DNA of 64,000 nt, taken from NCBI GenBank assembly GCA_964614915.1, contig CAZTNC010000020.1:41648-105647 (forward strand), in the 5' to 3' direction. The stretch is from WTFY01 sp964614915. Lineage in GTDB: Bacteria; Pseudomonadota; Gammaproteobacteria; UBA4575. The notes beneath the pieces were generated by a model. It searched no databases. It worked only from the letters and a program-made list of their open reading frames with translations, and was not told the origin of the DNA. The translations under genes and the position numbers were made by a program. Below are positions 1 to 9,331 of the stretch, in pieces (the stretch's first letter is position 1; each line of letters begins with the position of its first letter).

Positions 1-512
1 GTGCCTTGACTCCAGATACTGAAACCACACATGCCAGTCATTTCGAGAGCTATTTACTGGCCATGGCTGAGGTCGGAGCTGATGTCCAGCCGGTCAAAGC
101 TTTTGTAGCCACGGCCAGCGACGATGGACTCGAGGCCGCGCTTGAATTCCCGGGAATCCCGGCACCTGCAAGGCGCTTCATGCGGTTCACGTTTGATGTC
201 ATTGGGCGAAGCGAGGTTCACCTGTTGATGGCCGTGCTGGCCTACGGGAGGGAAGATCTGGTTCCCGGCCTGTTCCAATCCATACAGAGCCGCCTGGAAA
301 TCACCCCTGAATCGTGCCCAAATCTGCATGCATACTTTGATCGCCACACTCAACTGGATGGAGACAAGCATGGTCCACTGGCCATACAACTGCTCAATGA
401 ATTATGTGATGGGTCACAGAAGAAGCATGCGGCAGCGATGCATGTGGCAGAACAGGCACTGGCGGCAAGACTGGAGTTCTGGAACGGCATCCAGGCGGCA
501 CTAGTGCATTAG
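1..512 (+). CDS. DUF3050 family protein, 3' part only
   Basis: The reading frame is open from the left edge to a TAG at 510-512, so the true start lies outside the window; about 168 C-terminal residues are visible. The features that place it in the DUF3050 family (heme-oxygenase-like helical fold, function unknown) are the FDVIGRSEVH segment followed by AFGREDL-like AYGREDLVPGLF, and the late FDRHTQLDGDKHGPLA segment with conserved Glu/His/Asp positions typical of a helical metal- or heme-site fold. Family assignment is from pattern recognition; no catalytic activity can be inferred. The gene is convergent with the outer-membrane protein gene, with only 20 bases between the two stops. Confidence 0.75.
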   Translation, partial: ALTPDTETTHASHFESYLLAMAEVGADVQPVKAFVATASDDGLEAALEFPGIPAPARRFMRFTFDVIGRSEVHLLMAVLAYGREDLVPGLFQSIQSRLEITPESCPNLHAYFDRHTQLDGDKHGPLAIQLLNELCDGSQKKHAAAMHVAEQALAARLEFWNGIQAALVH

Positions 513-532
513 CTGGAACAGCATTTCGCGGA

Positions 533-1378
533 CTAGAAGCTGTACCGGATGCCCACACCTGCATAATGCCCGTCGATTTCGGTATGGAACTTCGCACCTG
601 TCACATCGCCCTTCAATGCCGGGTCATTGCATCCGAAATAGCGCCAATCCAGAGTCGCAGTCAGTGCACGTTCCTGTGAGCGGGACAAGGCATAGCCCAG
701 GCCTGCACCGATCTGATACGCAAACACCGTGTCCTCATCATCGGCAAGCGAACTGCCGGTGGCTTCGGACTTGGCATCGATAGATACCCGGGCAAACCCG
801 AGCCCCCCGCCAACATAGGGCTTCCAAGCAGACTGCAGATCAAAGTCATAAAAGGCATTGGCCCAGACGGTAAGGATCGTGAGGTCACCCCTGATGCGAC
901 TGGTCCCCCTGGCAGCTTCTTCGTATGTACTCTGTTGCTGTGCAGGAAGCGCGGCATAGTCTTCCTCAAGCTCGGACGGGGGAAGGCCGCGGACTCTGCC
1001 ATAGGCCACCAGCCCCAGAGCTCCGGGACTTTTGACATTCATTCGGGTTGTATCGTTTTCCTGGTAGCTGATGTCGACTTCTGCACGCAGACCGCTGGCA
1101 AATGCATAGCCTGCAGCACCCCGCACAGCATGTCCTGTATCAATGCTGGTTGTTGCATCAAGGGGAGGATAGGTTCCATCCCGATATGGGGCACTGACGT
1201 CAACATCTTCCATGAGGCTGAAGCCGCCGCCTATACTGACATAAGGTCCGCTGGCGGCATGAGCAGCAGGGCCAAAAATCAGCACCAGCATCATGGCGAG
1301 GCCCAGCAGGCCATAGGTGGACCATGCTGAAAGGTGAAAATGAATGACTGCAGTGGATGAATCGCCAGCGTGTTCCAT
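533..1378 (-). CDS. Outer-membrane beta-barrel protein (OmpA/OmpW-like porin family)
   Basis: A 281-residue protein with a long N region and hydrophobic core (YGLLGLAMMLVLIFGPA) ending in AHA-AS, a plausible signal peptidase I site near residue 40. The mature part alternates polar and hydrophobic residues in typical barrel strands (PYVSIGGGFSL, AGYAFASGLRAEVDISY, WKPYVGGGLGFARVSI, YQIGAGLGYAL) and ends in GIRYSF, the C-terminal Phe recognised by the BAM complex. I chose the ATG at 1376-1378 because GGAGGGAGTGAGT precedes it; a longer frame reaching 1561 lacks such support and would hide the signal peptide. Residues near 170-190 form a charged, likely loop insertion. Ligand or role unknown. 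Confidence 0.75.
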   Translation of the reverse strand: MEHAGDSSTAVIHFHLSAWSTYGLLGLAMMLVLIFGPAAHAASGPYVSIGGGFSLMEDVDVSAPYRDGTYPPLDATTSIDTGHAVRGAAGYAFASGLRAEVDISYQENDTTRMNVKSPGALGLVAYGRVRGLPPSELEEDYAALPAQQQSTYEEAARGTSRIRGDLTILTVWANAFYDFDLQSAWKPYVGGGLGFARVSIDAKSEATGSSLADDEDTVFAYQIGAGLGYALSRSQERALTATLDWRYFGCNDPALKGDVTGAKFHTEIDGHYAGVGIRYSF

Positions 1379-1676
1379 ACTCACTCCCTCCGTGGGATTT
1401 TGGTATCTGGTCGCACATTGTACTGCCTGTGTGCAGACATTCACATATGCTTGAAAAGACCGGCTCGTGGGTTGCAGGAGATCCTGTATCAGGACGCAGC
1501 TGACGAACCGCAATTTTTGCTGATGCCCCTGATACATACTTTGAACGATGCTCTGATTCACTGAGCCGCCTGAGCATGCTAACCTTCCAATGGAAGCGCT
1601 CTATGAGAGCTTCGCATTCCAAACCAATGCATGCCTGGGGACATGACATGGCAGAGAAGTCCAAGGAAACAGTTGA
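1379..1676. other. Divergent intergenic region between barrel protein and rhodanese gene
   Basis: This 298-base stretch separates two outward-facing genes and must hold both promoters. Apart from the GGAGG ribosome site of the leftward gene and the AAGGAAA site just before 1677 I see no convincing -35/-10 pair, operator, terminator or RNA gene. Confidence 0.5.
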
Positions 1677-2144
1677 ATGAACTTCAGACGCAGACAGTTT
1701 CTTGCACTGTTGACTGCCCTGCCGGCCCTGTCAACTGCAACGGCAGTCCCAGCACCAGGCAGTGGCATCTGGACCGTGCAGCAGGCTCATGAGGAACTGC
1801 TGGAAGACAGGATCCGGCTACTGGATATCCGGTCATACGGTGAATGGAAGGAGACTGGTGTTGCGCAAGGCGCCTGGCCGGTCAGTGTCCATCACTGGCG
1901 ATTTGTCGAGCGTCTGTTTACTGCCCGTGAACTGGCCGAAAATCGTACGCTGGCCCTGATCTGCGCGACAGGCATCCGATCAGGATCGGTCATGCGTGCC
2001 TTGCGCCTGGCTGGCTACGATGACTTCGTCGATGTCTCGGAAGGCATGCTCGGCTCGGACCGTGGCCAGGGATGGATCAAGGCCGGCCTGCCGGTCATCC
2101 CCATTGACCAAGCCTGGGCTGCCTTGCCTAAAGCACTTACCTGA
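1677..2144 (+). CDS. Rhodanese-domain protein with Tat-like signal peptide
   Basis: A 155-residue single-domain rhodanese. The N terminus reads MNFRRRQFLALLTALPALS, a twin-arginine RRxFL-type motif followed by a hydrophobic core and a small-residue stretch (STATA), so export through Tat (or Sec) is likely. The rhodanese core has LLDIRSYGEWKETGVAQGA (the DIR..GE motif) and the active loop CATGIRS, where Cys is the expected persulfide-carrying residue (CxxGxR). A ribosome site AAGGAAA lies 9 bases upstream of the ATG. Probable role is periplasmic sulfur transfer or redox handling; the substrate is unknown. It stands alone between two leftward genes. Confidence 0.8.
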   Translation: MNFRRRQFLALLTALPALSTATAVPAPGSGIWTVQQAHEELLEDRIRLLDIRSYGEWKETGVAQGAWPVSVHHWRFVERLFTARELAENRTLALICATGIRSGSVMRALRLAGYDDFVDVSEGMLGSDRGQGWIKAGLPVIPIDQAWAALPKALT

Positions 2145-2238
2145 ACCCTGCTTGCGGAAACCGATTTGAAACAGTGCGTGCCGGGTGCAGATCGGAGACA
2201 GCTGTGGCTTGTACAGAGGTTTACCAGCCTGTCATTGA

Positions 2239-2958
2239 TCAGCCCAGGTCGTAAGCCACAGGCAGGTAATAATTCACTTCCGCGGTGCTGTACCCGATCA
2301 AGTCACACAACCTGCGACGACATTCCTGTTCTGTGGCCCCTCTTTGCTTCCACACTGGAACCCGTTTCATCAGCGTTTCAATACGCTCCCTGGGCGTGAT
2401 GATCCAGGTGTCCTGCGGCACCTCTCCAAAGGAAAAATCAGCACGGAGATGCTGCACTGCCTCCGGTTTCATGTACGGGACCAGTGTCAGGACGCGGCTC
2501 GCACCATTCGCCCTCACATGATCCGAGGCGAGCCTCATCGTACCACCGCTGTCACCCAGATCGTCGATGATCAGCACGGTGCGATCACGAACCGGCACGG
2601 AGATCCCCTCCTGCACCTGCATCTCTGCGCTTCGCTCCCCGGGGCCTTGGTACCCTGAAATACCGAGCGTGCCGAAGCGTATCTTCGGGGTGCCCTGAGG
2701 ACGCCCTTCAACCACGTGGTCGTACAGCAAAATACCTGGTAGCAATCCGCCCTGGGTAATCATCAGGGCGACACTGATCTCGTCTGGTTTCCCTCGCATT
2801 TGGTCCTGGTGCACGTGCACCTTTTGCGCGAGATAAAAGCAGATCGCCGCCTCTACCCGATCAGGGACGAGCAGGAAGCGCAGTTCATCGCCCGGCACCG
2901 AAACCCCCACCGGGTTCCTCCACCTGTCAATATTCATGTCATCGATGGTTCGCACCAT
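2239..2958 (-). CDS. Phosphoribosyltransferase-domain protein
   Basis: A 239-residue protein with a type I phosphoribosyltransferase domain. The PRPP loop VLIIDDLGDSGGTM lies at about residues 128-141, and ITQGGLLPGILL near residue 70 fits the pyrophosphate loop. The extra C-terminal 60-70 residues (after VPQDTWIITPRER) are like those of the xanthine/hypoxanthine-type group, so a purine substrate is plausible but not shown. An ATG at 2971-2973 exists, but AGGAG sits 6 bases before the ATG at 2956-2958, so I prefer the shorter form. It follows addA by 27 bases on the same strand and is likely cotranscribed with the repair operon. Confidence 0.75.
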   Translation of the reverse strand: MVRTIDDMNIDRWRNPVGVSVPGDELRFLLVPDRVEAAICFYLAQKVHVHQDQMRGKPDEISVALMITQGGLLPGILLYDHVVEGRPQGTPKIRFGTLGISGYQGPGERSAEMQVQEGISVPVRDRTVLIIDDLGDSGGTMRLASDHVRANGASRVLTLVPYMKPEAVQHLRADFSFGEVPQDTWIITPRERIETLMKRVPVWKQRGATEQECRRRLCDLIGYSTAEVNYYLPVAYDLG

Positions 2959-2985
2959 GTCATGCTCCTGCACCTGCGGTCTGTC

Positions 2986-5900
2986 TCAATCCGTGACAAA
3001 AGCCCATTCCCGCCAGCCGTTCAGCAACGGAAAGTACAAACCCAGGCGGATCGGGTGCTTTCCCATCCTAGCCATGACGTTCGCATACCGCTCAAGCTGT
3101 TCGCAATAGCGTTCCCGTTCCCTGTCAAGGAACTCGTCCAGACTGCCGCCCTTATGCGTGCTTGCCTTGTAATCAATGATCCAGCGTATACCTTCATCAT
3201 CCACGAAGGTCCTGTCAATCACTATGTGATCAATCCCCTCACCCGTCGTGGCACTCAATGCCAGCTCGCACTCCGGATCACTGTGTGCCTTGCTCAGGAT
3301 CCATCGGCCGCGCTCATCTGCCAGCGTGGCTCGCAGCGCCTTGCATACATCCGAGTATGCTGCCTCGATCCGGTCCTCGGGTACGGCCATCTGTTTGAGG
3401 AGGCTATAGCCGATGTGTTCAAGCTCACATACATCACCTGGTTGTTCAAGCCGTTCAAGGCCCATGGCTCCAATATGCTGGAGCAGCCGATGCACGACCG
3501 TGCCCACATACCGTGCCGTTTCCCCAGCCCAGTCAAACGTGACCACATCCTCCTGATCCGTAGCCGCCGGCGCAGTACTGTGGGCGCGGATGGATGCCGG
3601 AGGCTCCGGCAGCTGCCATCCTGCGGCCAGGCGCGGGCGCCCCCGGGGATATCTGGACAAGGTGGATCTCCCGGCAAGAGGAAGAACACCGGGAGGCTTG
3701 GCGAGCACAGCCTCACGGTCTATGGCATGAGGGTACAGATGGGCCAGCAGGGAATCTTGGGAGGGTTCTGACAGCTCATCCTCCGCATCACGGGTCTCGA
3801 TGTGTCCCAGAAGATGCAACCGTTGCCTCGCGCGGGTTACCGCTACGTACAGCAGGCGCCCGTCCTCGAGACGGCGCTTGGTTTTTTCCAGGCGCTTCAG
3901 GTACGAGGCGGTGGCACTCTCTTCTCCCTGTGCACTGATCGGAGCCAGCACGAGCCTCTGCCCGAACTCATCACCGTACTCCAGCCAGTGCAGCAACTGG
4001 CTGTCATCCTGGGACGGTGTGCGCGAAAGTCCAGGCAGGATCACCGTATCGAATTCCAGTCCCTTCGCCTTGTGGATGGTCATCAATTGCAGGGAAGCGT
4101 CCGCCAACACATCGGGTGTGGCAAACAGCTTCTCCACCTGCTGCTCAAGGCTCGCGATATCAAGGGAGTCGCCCTCTTCTCCAAGGGTCTCTAGCAACTG
4201 GAAAAAACTCTCGGCATCTTCCAGTCCCGTCCTGTCCGGCATACACGCTGGCCCGCCCAGTGCAATCCATGCGCCTTCGACACTGCTCCTGAGAGAACAG
4301 CGGGCCTGCTGGCACAATGCGATCTCAAGCACCGAGCCTACCCGTTCAATACGCAGCTGGCCTTCCTCACTCAGGCAGGCCCTGCACTGGGGATCACCGA
4401 GCAGATCGATTACGGTCCTACCGTCATTGTCGCGGACCAGTGCATGCAGGTCCGCAAGCGTCAAGCCGCAATACGGGGCACGAAGCACGGCCAGCCAGGC
4501 AATCCGATCGCCCGGGTGACTCAGAGCCCGAGCCAGTGCCAGCAAGTCCTGGATGACCGTGCGACGGTTCAGCGACTCAATCTCCACGGCCTGAAATCGA
4601 AGCCCGGCCTGCTTGAGCTGGACGGCAATCTCCGTCAGGTGTGTGCGGGCCCGTACCAGGATCGCCACGCTGCCCTGCGGAAACTCTGCACGGGCCTGTC
4701 TCACCAGGGACAGCACCTGGTTGGCTTCTGCGACATCGTGTCGTTCACCAAGCAGGTGCTGGACCACGCCTGGACCCTGGATTGGCGGATGAAAAGGGGC
4801 TGATTTTGCATAGGACACCGCCCCCTCATCGATATTGTCACGAGCGGGCAAGACCTGCGGGAAGTGCTGGTTGACCCAGTCCACGATGCCCTGCTGTGAG
4901 CGGAAATTGACGGTCAGGCGCAGGGGATGCAGAACCACCTGGCCGATCCCATGCCTGGCGGCTGCAAGGAAAAGCCCGACCTCGGCCTCCCGGAATCGAT
5001 AAATCGACTGCATGGGGTCCCCAACGACAAACAGGGTGCGCCCGTCATTGGACTGCCAGCCAGCCGTGAGCCGCACCAGCAACTCGTACTGGCTGTACGA
5101 GGTGTCCTGGAACTCGTCCACCAGCAGGTGCTGGATTCGGTAATCCAGGGCAAGTGCAAGGTCGGTCGGAGCTTCCGGTTCCCCGAGTGCCCGGATCGCA
5201 GCCAGCACCAGGGCTGTGAAATCCACTTGTCCCCGCTTGCTGAACACGACCTCCAGATGTGCACAGGCGACCCGCAACACCTGAACCAGTGCCTGCAGGA
5301 CTTCCCAGTCTCGCTCTTCATACCGGTGCGAAGGCAAGGCCTGCAGCACAGACAATTTCTCACGCAACTCATCGTGCTCATCGAGAGAGCGCAGCAAGGA
5401 CTCCATACACGCCTTAGCGTCCTCAAACTCATGCTTCTCTTTGGCGCCTCGGCCGCTGCTTTTGGGCGGAAACCCCTGGCGTTGGGTCAGCGACTTTCGC
5501 CACTCTCCCGCCTGAGTCAGCAACAGCTCTGCAATCCCCTCCCACAAACTTCGGTGCTTCAATCGCGACCCTGGGAGGTACCGTAGGGTCTTGCAGCTGG
5601 CAATGGCAGACTTTGCCTTGGCGGGCAGGTGCGAGGCGGCAAAGCGTGCCAGACGGGCCAGTTCCGTGCCGTGGGCTGGAGGAAAGAGTCGGACCAGTTC
5701 AGCCAGCACCATGGTAATGCGCTCGGCCATGGCAGCTTCCAGCCTGCGGCGTTGCAGCTTTGGATCATCCGTTCTTGCAATATGGCGCAACCAGCGGTCC
5801 CGACCGCCAAGCATGGCGCAAATCAGGCCCTGCAACCGGTCCAGCCGGTTGTCCAGGTGCTGCATCAGCACGGCGATGGAATCCGACCACTCCGCATCGG

Positions 5901-6411
5901 ATTCTAGGTCAAACAGGGTATTCCTGGCGGCTTCAAGATACAGTGGCTGTGCATCCTCGGAGATCTCCGGCACCGCACCGAATTGCGACAGCATGGGCAT
6001 CTGGCGCGCCAGTGCCGCACAAAGCGAATCGATGGTCTGTATCCGAAGGCGCGCTGGATGGTCCAGCAAATGCCAGTCGCATTCCGCATCACGCTCGAGT
6101 GCCTTACGGGCCAGGGCCCAGATGTGGTGCTCATGCTCACCCTCGGGCGCCTCATCGCTGCGGGCTGACTCCAGGGCCTGCAGGATGCGCTGGCGCATCT
6201 CGGCAGCCGCCTTGCGCGTGAAAGTGATGGCAACAATCTCTTCCGGGGACTCCACACCGGCAAGGAGCACAAGGAAACGCTGCATGAGCAACTCGGTCTT
6301 CCCCGAACCTGCCGGGGCCTGCACAATGAATGACCGGCTGGGATCCAGGGCGCGTGCACGTGCCCTGTGATCGGCAATGCGGCCGAACGCCGATGCGACC
6401 CGGCTAGCCAA
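2986..6411 (-). CDS. addA: AddA-type UvrD-family helicase-nuclease
   Basis: A 1141-residue SF1A helicase with a C-terminal nuclease. Walker A is APAGSGKT at residues 32-39; other helicase motifs are LLVDEFQDTS (II), VGDPMQSIYRFRE (III), VNFRSQ (IV), IHKAKGLEFDTVILPG (V) and YVAVTRARQRL (VI). The C-terminal PD-(D/E)XK nuclease shows GIRWIIDYKAS, with the IDYK motif at about residues 1079-1082. This is the layout of AddA, which with AddB resects double-strand breaks for RecA. The apparent start is TTG at 6411, supported by GGTGGAG 9-11 bases upstream, and it overlaps the addB stop by 8 bases, implying coupled translation. No recBCD is seen in the window. Confidence 0.88.
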   Translation of the reverse strand: MASRVASAFGRIADHRARARALDPSRSFIVQAPAGSGKTELLMQRFLVLLAGVESPEEIVAITFTRKAAAEMRQRILQALESARSDEAPEGEHEHHIWALARKALERDAECDWHLLDHPARLRIQTIDSLCAALARQMPMLSQFGAVPEISEDAQPLYLEAARNTLFDLESDAEWSDSIAVLMQHLDNRLDRLQGLICAMLGGRDRWLRHIARTDDPKLQRRRLEAAMAERITMVLAELVRLFPPAHGTELARLARFAASHLPAKAKSAIASCKTLRYLPGSRLKHRSLWEGIAELLLTQAGEWRKSLTQRQGFPPKSSGRGAKEKHEFEDAKACMESLLRSLDEHDELREKLSVLQALPSHRYEERDWEVLQALVQVLRVACAHLEVVFSKRGQVDFTALVLAAIRALGEPEAPTDLALALDYRIQHLLVDEFQDTSYSQYELLVRLTAGWQSNDGRTLFVVGDPMQSIYRFREAEVGLFLAAARHGIGQVVLHPLRLTVNFRSQQGIVDWVNQHFPQVLPARDNIDEGAVSYAKSAPFHPPIQGPGVVQHLLGERHDVAEANQVLSLVRQARAEFPQGSVAILVRARTHLTEIAVQLKQAGLRFQAVEIESLNRRTVIQDLLALARALSHPGDRIAWLAVLRAPYCGLTLADLHALVRDNDGRTVIDLLGDPQCRACLSEEGQLRIERVGSVLEIALCQQARCSLRSSVEGAWIALGGPACMPDRTGLEDAESFFQLLETLGEEGDSLDIASLEQQVEKLFATPDVLADASLQLMTIHKAKGLEFDTVILPGLSRTPSQDDSQLLHWLEYGDEFGQRLVLAPISAQGEESATASYLKRLEKTKRRLEDGRLLYVAVTRARQRLHLLGHIETRDAEDELSEPSQDSLLAHLYPHAIDREAVLAKPPGVLPLAGRSTLSRYPRGRPRLAAGWQLPEPPASIRAHSTAPAATDQEDVVTFDWAGETARYVGTVVHRLLQHIGAMGLERLEQPGDVCELEHIGYSLLKQMAVPEDRIEAAYSDVCKALRATLADERGRWILSKAHSDPECELALSATTGEGIDHIVIDRTFVDDEGIRWIIDYKASTHKGGSLDEFLDRERERYCEQLERYANVMARMGKHPIRLGLYFPLLNGWREWAFVTD

Positions 6412-9142
6412 CCCTGGACTCCACCTGCCCTGCTATGGATTCATCGATGCGGCACAAGGGTCCCAGTTCGCAGTACCTGCAGGTGTGCGGGTACTGTTTT
6501 GGGTCCACGGCAGCCTCACCTTCGCAAAAAGCTTCTCCCAATGCCTCCATGGCGATCCGCCAGCGGTACAGGACCTCAAACCAGGACCCCGTATCACGGG
6601 TCTGCTGCAACCGGTTCCAGGCCCGCACGCCGCCAACCATGTCTTCATCCTCGACTACACCCTTGAACGCCATCGCGCCGGCGCGGACCTGTGCAAACAG
6701 GAGGCCTGCCACATCGCCGCTGACAGCCAGGCTGTAGAGCGGCAGTTGCGGTTCATCGGGCCGATCCCCGAACCACTGGCTGGCCGAGACATGGCCGGTC
6801 TTGTAGTCGATCACCACCCGGCGGCCATCCTTGAGTTCATCGATACGATCGATCCGCAGGCGCACCCCGAGTCTGCCGACCGTTATTTCATGGCTTTCCT
6901 CGCGTTCGATCACCCGGAAAGGCTCGCGATGCTTCTCCCGTTCCAGCCATTCCAGCACCTGTGCGCGCAGGCGTTCCGCTTCCATCTTGCAAAATCGCTT
7001 CGTGAAGGTACGTGGGTACCGACGGGACACCTCGGCGAGTGCCTCGACCACCTGTTCCCCGACCAGGATTTGCAGCTGTTCTGTGTTCGTGGCCGCAAGC
7101 CGCTCGCTGGAATCCAGCACACTCCAGACCTTTTCAAGGACGAGGTGCATCAGCGAGCCACGCACCATGGCGTCCGGACCAATGTCCGCCTGGCGAATGG
7201 GCCGCGCCCCGAGGCGAAGCTCTGCGAAGGCACGAAAGGGGCATGCCGCCTGGAGCTTGAAGACGGTGCTCCCTCCCCTTGCCTGTTCATCGCCGAGTGC
7301 AGGTGCCGGATCATTCTCCAGCATGGCGAGTTCGTCACCTTCATGGACCATGTCGCGCCAGAGCGGCCGATCCGGTTTGGCCAGTGCCCCGAATTCGCTT
7401 ACCGGCAGATGGGCCACCAAGGGGCTCGGACGCAGGATTTCATCGCCACTTTGCAGGGCACAACTGACTACCACCTCGTTGGCACAGGCCAGCAAGCGCT
7501 GGGTCACGGTGCGCGCCGCTTGCAGTTCATGCGCTTCACTAGCTCGCGGCAGTCTCTCTTCACGCTGCATCGGCAAGGGGATGAACGGGTTAGGACGCAG
7601 TGCAGGCGGCCAGGCACCGTCGTGCAGGCCCATGATCCACAGGTGGTCAAACTGAAACCAGCTCGCCTGGTACAGTTCCAGCACCTGTACCGGGGCAACC
7701 TCGGTTTGCGGCTGGAACAGGCGCTCCCGCGCCATGGCACCCAGCTGTGCCAGGGCTGCGGACAGGCGCATCGCTCCGGTGACAGGCTCCAGGGTGGCAA
7801 AGCCGACCAACAATTCCCGCCAGGCCTGTGCGCTCTGGTATTCCTCGCTGGACAGGGGACGTCCCTTGGCCCAGCCGATAGCTTCCAGTCCCTCAGCAAA
7901 CCGTTCTGACCATTGCCCAAGACGGGCTGTGTCGCGAAAGCCAGACACGGCCTTGACCCAGCGGCCCAGGTTTTCTGCGAACAAGGGACAGGACCACGGC
8001 CGATCGGCCTGTGATGCCCGGTAGCGCAGTGTCCCCAAGGATACTTCCAGTTCTCCTGCTTCCCGGATCTGAACATCCAGTAATGCGCGAGGGCCGGCTT
8101 CGTCCTGCCACCCAAAGATAAACGGTGAGCGAAGCAGGTGGCTTGCTGCCTCCAGGCTTATGGCTTTGTTTAACAAACCAAGGAGCATCAGGGCGGTGCG
8201 CACGATTGGATACGCACTCAATGGCAGGCCAAGCGAAAGGTTGTAGGGCCGCTCCACGGACTGATGCCCAGGATGGATAGCCTGCGGAACCAGCATGTCA
8301 TCGAGTGCCTGGGCCACGAATTCGCGGTGTGCCGCAAATTCGGGAACGATCACCCCGATCCTCACAGCCGGATTCTTCTCAAGTCGATCGCGCACCCAGC
8401 TGGCCATGCCGGCCGCTTCCCGGCGTGCATCCGGGAAAACTGTGCGCACGGCACAGGCATCCCTGTCTGCAAGCCGTACCCAGCGAACCGTGCAACCTGC
8501 CTCGACCAGCGTGCACAACAGCAAATGCTGGCGGGGAGCCAGCTCATCGAAACCGATCAGGAAAAGCTCATCCGGGGCGGCCAGCGTTCCCTGCTGAAGG
8601 TACTCCTGCAAATGTTCGGAAAGGCATGCGTCTGACAGCCAGCCCCGCTCCCTGCAGCGAGTACTGAATTGTGAGGCCCATTGAAAAAACGCGAAGCTGT
8701 CGCGGTTATACCGAAACCCTTCACGGCTTAGCGAAATGTCCCAGGACTGGATCAGTTGCCAGGCTTCCTGCACCTCGCGCACCACGCCAGGTACCTGCTG
8801 CAGTGGTTGCCCGGCCAGGCTCTCGGTGATGATATCTTCCCATATACGCCGCTCCTGCTGGGGAGTCAGAAGGAACGCCGGTCCCGACACATTGCCCGAA
8901 AGGACGGCCTCGTCCCAGACATTGTGCAGCCACACCGGCCAGTGCCAGACCCGCGGGGTTGGCCAGGCTTCAAGCCCCTGCTCCAGTGCAGCCTGTTCGA
9001 ACGCGCGCAGCGTAACTGCAGCCAGGCGCTTGTTCCCGCTCACTACCGTAACGCCCCGGCCCATGGCGTCGAACACGTCTGTCAGGGAGACGGTCTGCCG
9101 CTCGATCACCTGCCCTTTTTTCTCGCCTTTGCCGTCCTTCAT
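6404..9142 (-). CDS. AddB-like DNA repair nuclease (PD-(D/E)XK, Fe-S)
   Basis: A 912-residue partner of AddA in the family often called probable DNA repair protein. The N terminus has VVSGNKRLAA where a helicase Walker A would be, but no GKT, so the helicase fold looks inactive as is usual in this gammaproteobacterial type. The C-terminal nuclease has RRVVIDYKTGH. One Cys in LQAACPFRAFAE and the late cluster CRYCELGPLC (C-x2-C-x5-C) form the expected iron-sulfur staple. The frame extends to a TTG at 9196; I prefer the ATG at 9140-9142, although its ribosome site (GGATGG) is weak. Function: end recognition and 5' strand degradation with AddA. First gene of a three-gene leftward operon. Confidence 0.85.
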   Translation of the reverse strand: MKDGKGEKKGQVIERQTVSLTDVFDAMGRGVTVVSGNKRLAAVTLRAFEQAALEQGLEAWPTPRVWHWPVWLHNVWDEAVLSGNVSGPAFLLTPQQERRIWEDIITESLAGQPLQQVPGVVREVQEAWQLIQSWDISLSREGFRYNRDSFAFFQWASQFSTRCRERGWLSDACLSEHLQEYLQQGTLAAPDELFLIGFDELAPRQHLLLCTLVEAGCTVRWVRLADRDACAVRTVFPDARREAAGMASWVRDRLEKNPAVRIGVIVPEFAAHREFVAQALDDMLVPQAIHPGHQSVERPYNLSLGLPLSAYPIVRTALMLLGLLNKAISLEAASHLLRSPFIFGWQDEAGPRALLDVQIREAGELEVSLGTLRYRASQADRPWSCPLFAENLGRWVKAVSGFRDTARLGQWSERFAEGLEAIGWAKGRPLSSEEYQSAQAWRELLVGFATLEPVTGAMRLSAALAQLGAMARERLFQPQTEVAPVQVLELYQASWFQFDHLWIMGLHDGAWPPALRPNPFIPLPMQREERLPRASEAHELQAARTVTQRLLACANEVVVSCALQSGDEILRPSPLVAHLPVSEFGALAKPDRPLWRDMVHEGDELAMLENDPAPALGDEQARGGSTVFKLQAACPFRAFAELRLGARPIRQADIGPDAMVRGSLMHLVLEKVWSVLDSSERLAATNTEQLQILVGEQVVEALAEVSRRYPRTFTKRFCKMEAERLRAQVLEWLEREKHREPFRVIEREESHEITVGRLGVRLRIDRIDELKDGRRVVIDYKTGHVSASQWFGDRPDEPQLPLYSLAVSGDVAGLLFAQVRAGAMAFKGVVEDEDMVGGVRAWNRLQQTRDTGSWFEVLYRWRIAMEALGEAFCEGEAAVDPKQYPHTCRYCELGPLCRIDESIAGQVESRVG

Positions 9143-9331
9143 GCCATCCAGTGGGTCGCTGCCTCTGGGTTTTACCGGAAAGTATACCCCGGCCAATAGT
9201 CATACGGACCCGGGGTTCCAATGCTACCCGGTACAGGCATGTCGTGGGATAGACAACGAGACGGGAAACAGGGAACCGGCACTCGAAGGTACCCTGCGGG
9301 GAAAACGGCGCGTGTGGCGCGTACCCGACCT

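Noticed and set aside
2800..3771. A 323-codon plus-strand frame
   Set aside because: Antisense to the AddA nuclease end and the phosphoribosyltransferase start.
6377..7909. A 510-codon open frame on the plus strand
   Set aside because: It lies wholly antisense to addB, whose nuclease and Fe-S motifs are intact. It has a low-complexity, shadow-like composition and no domain.
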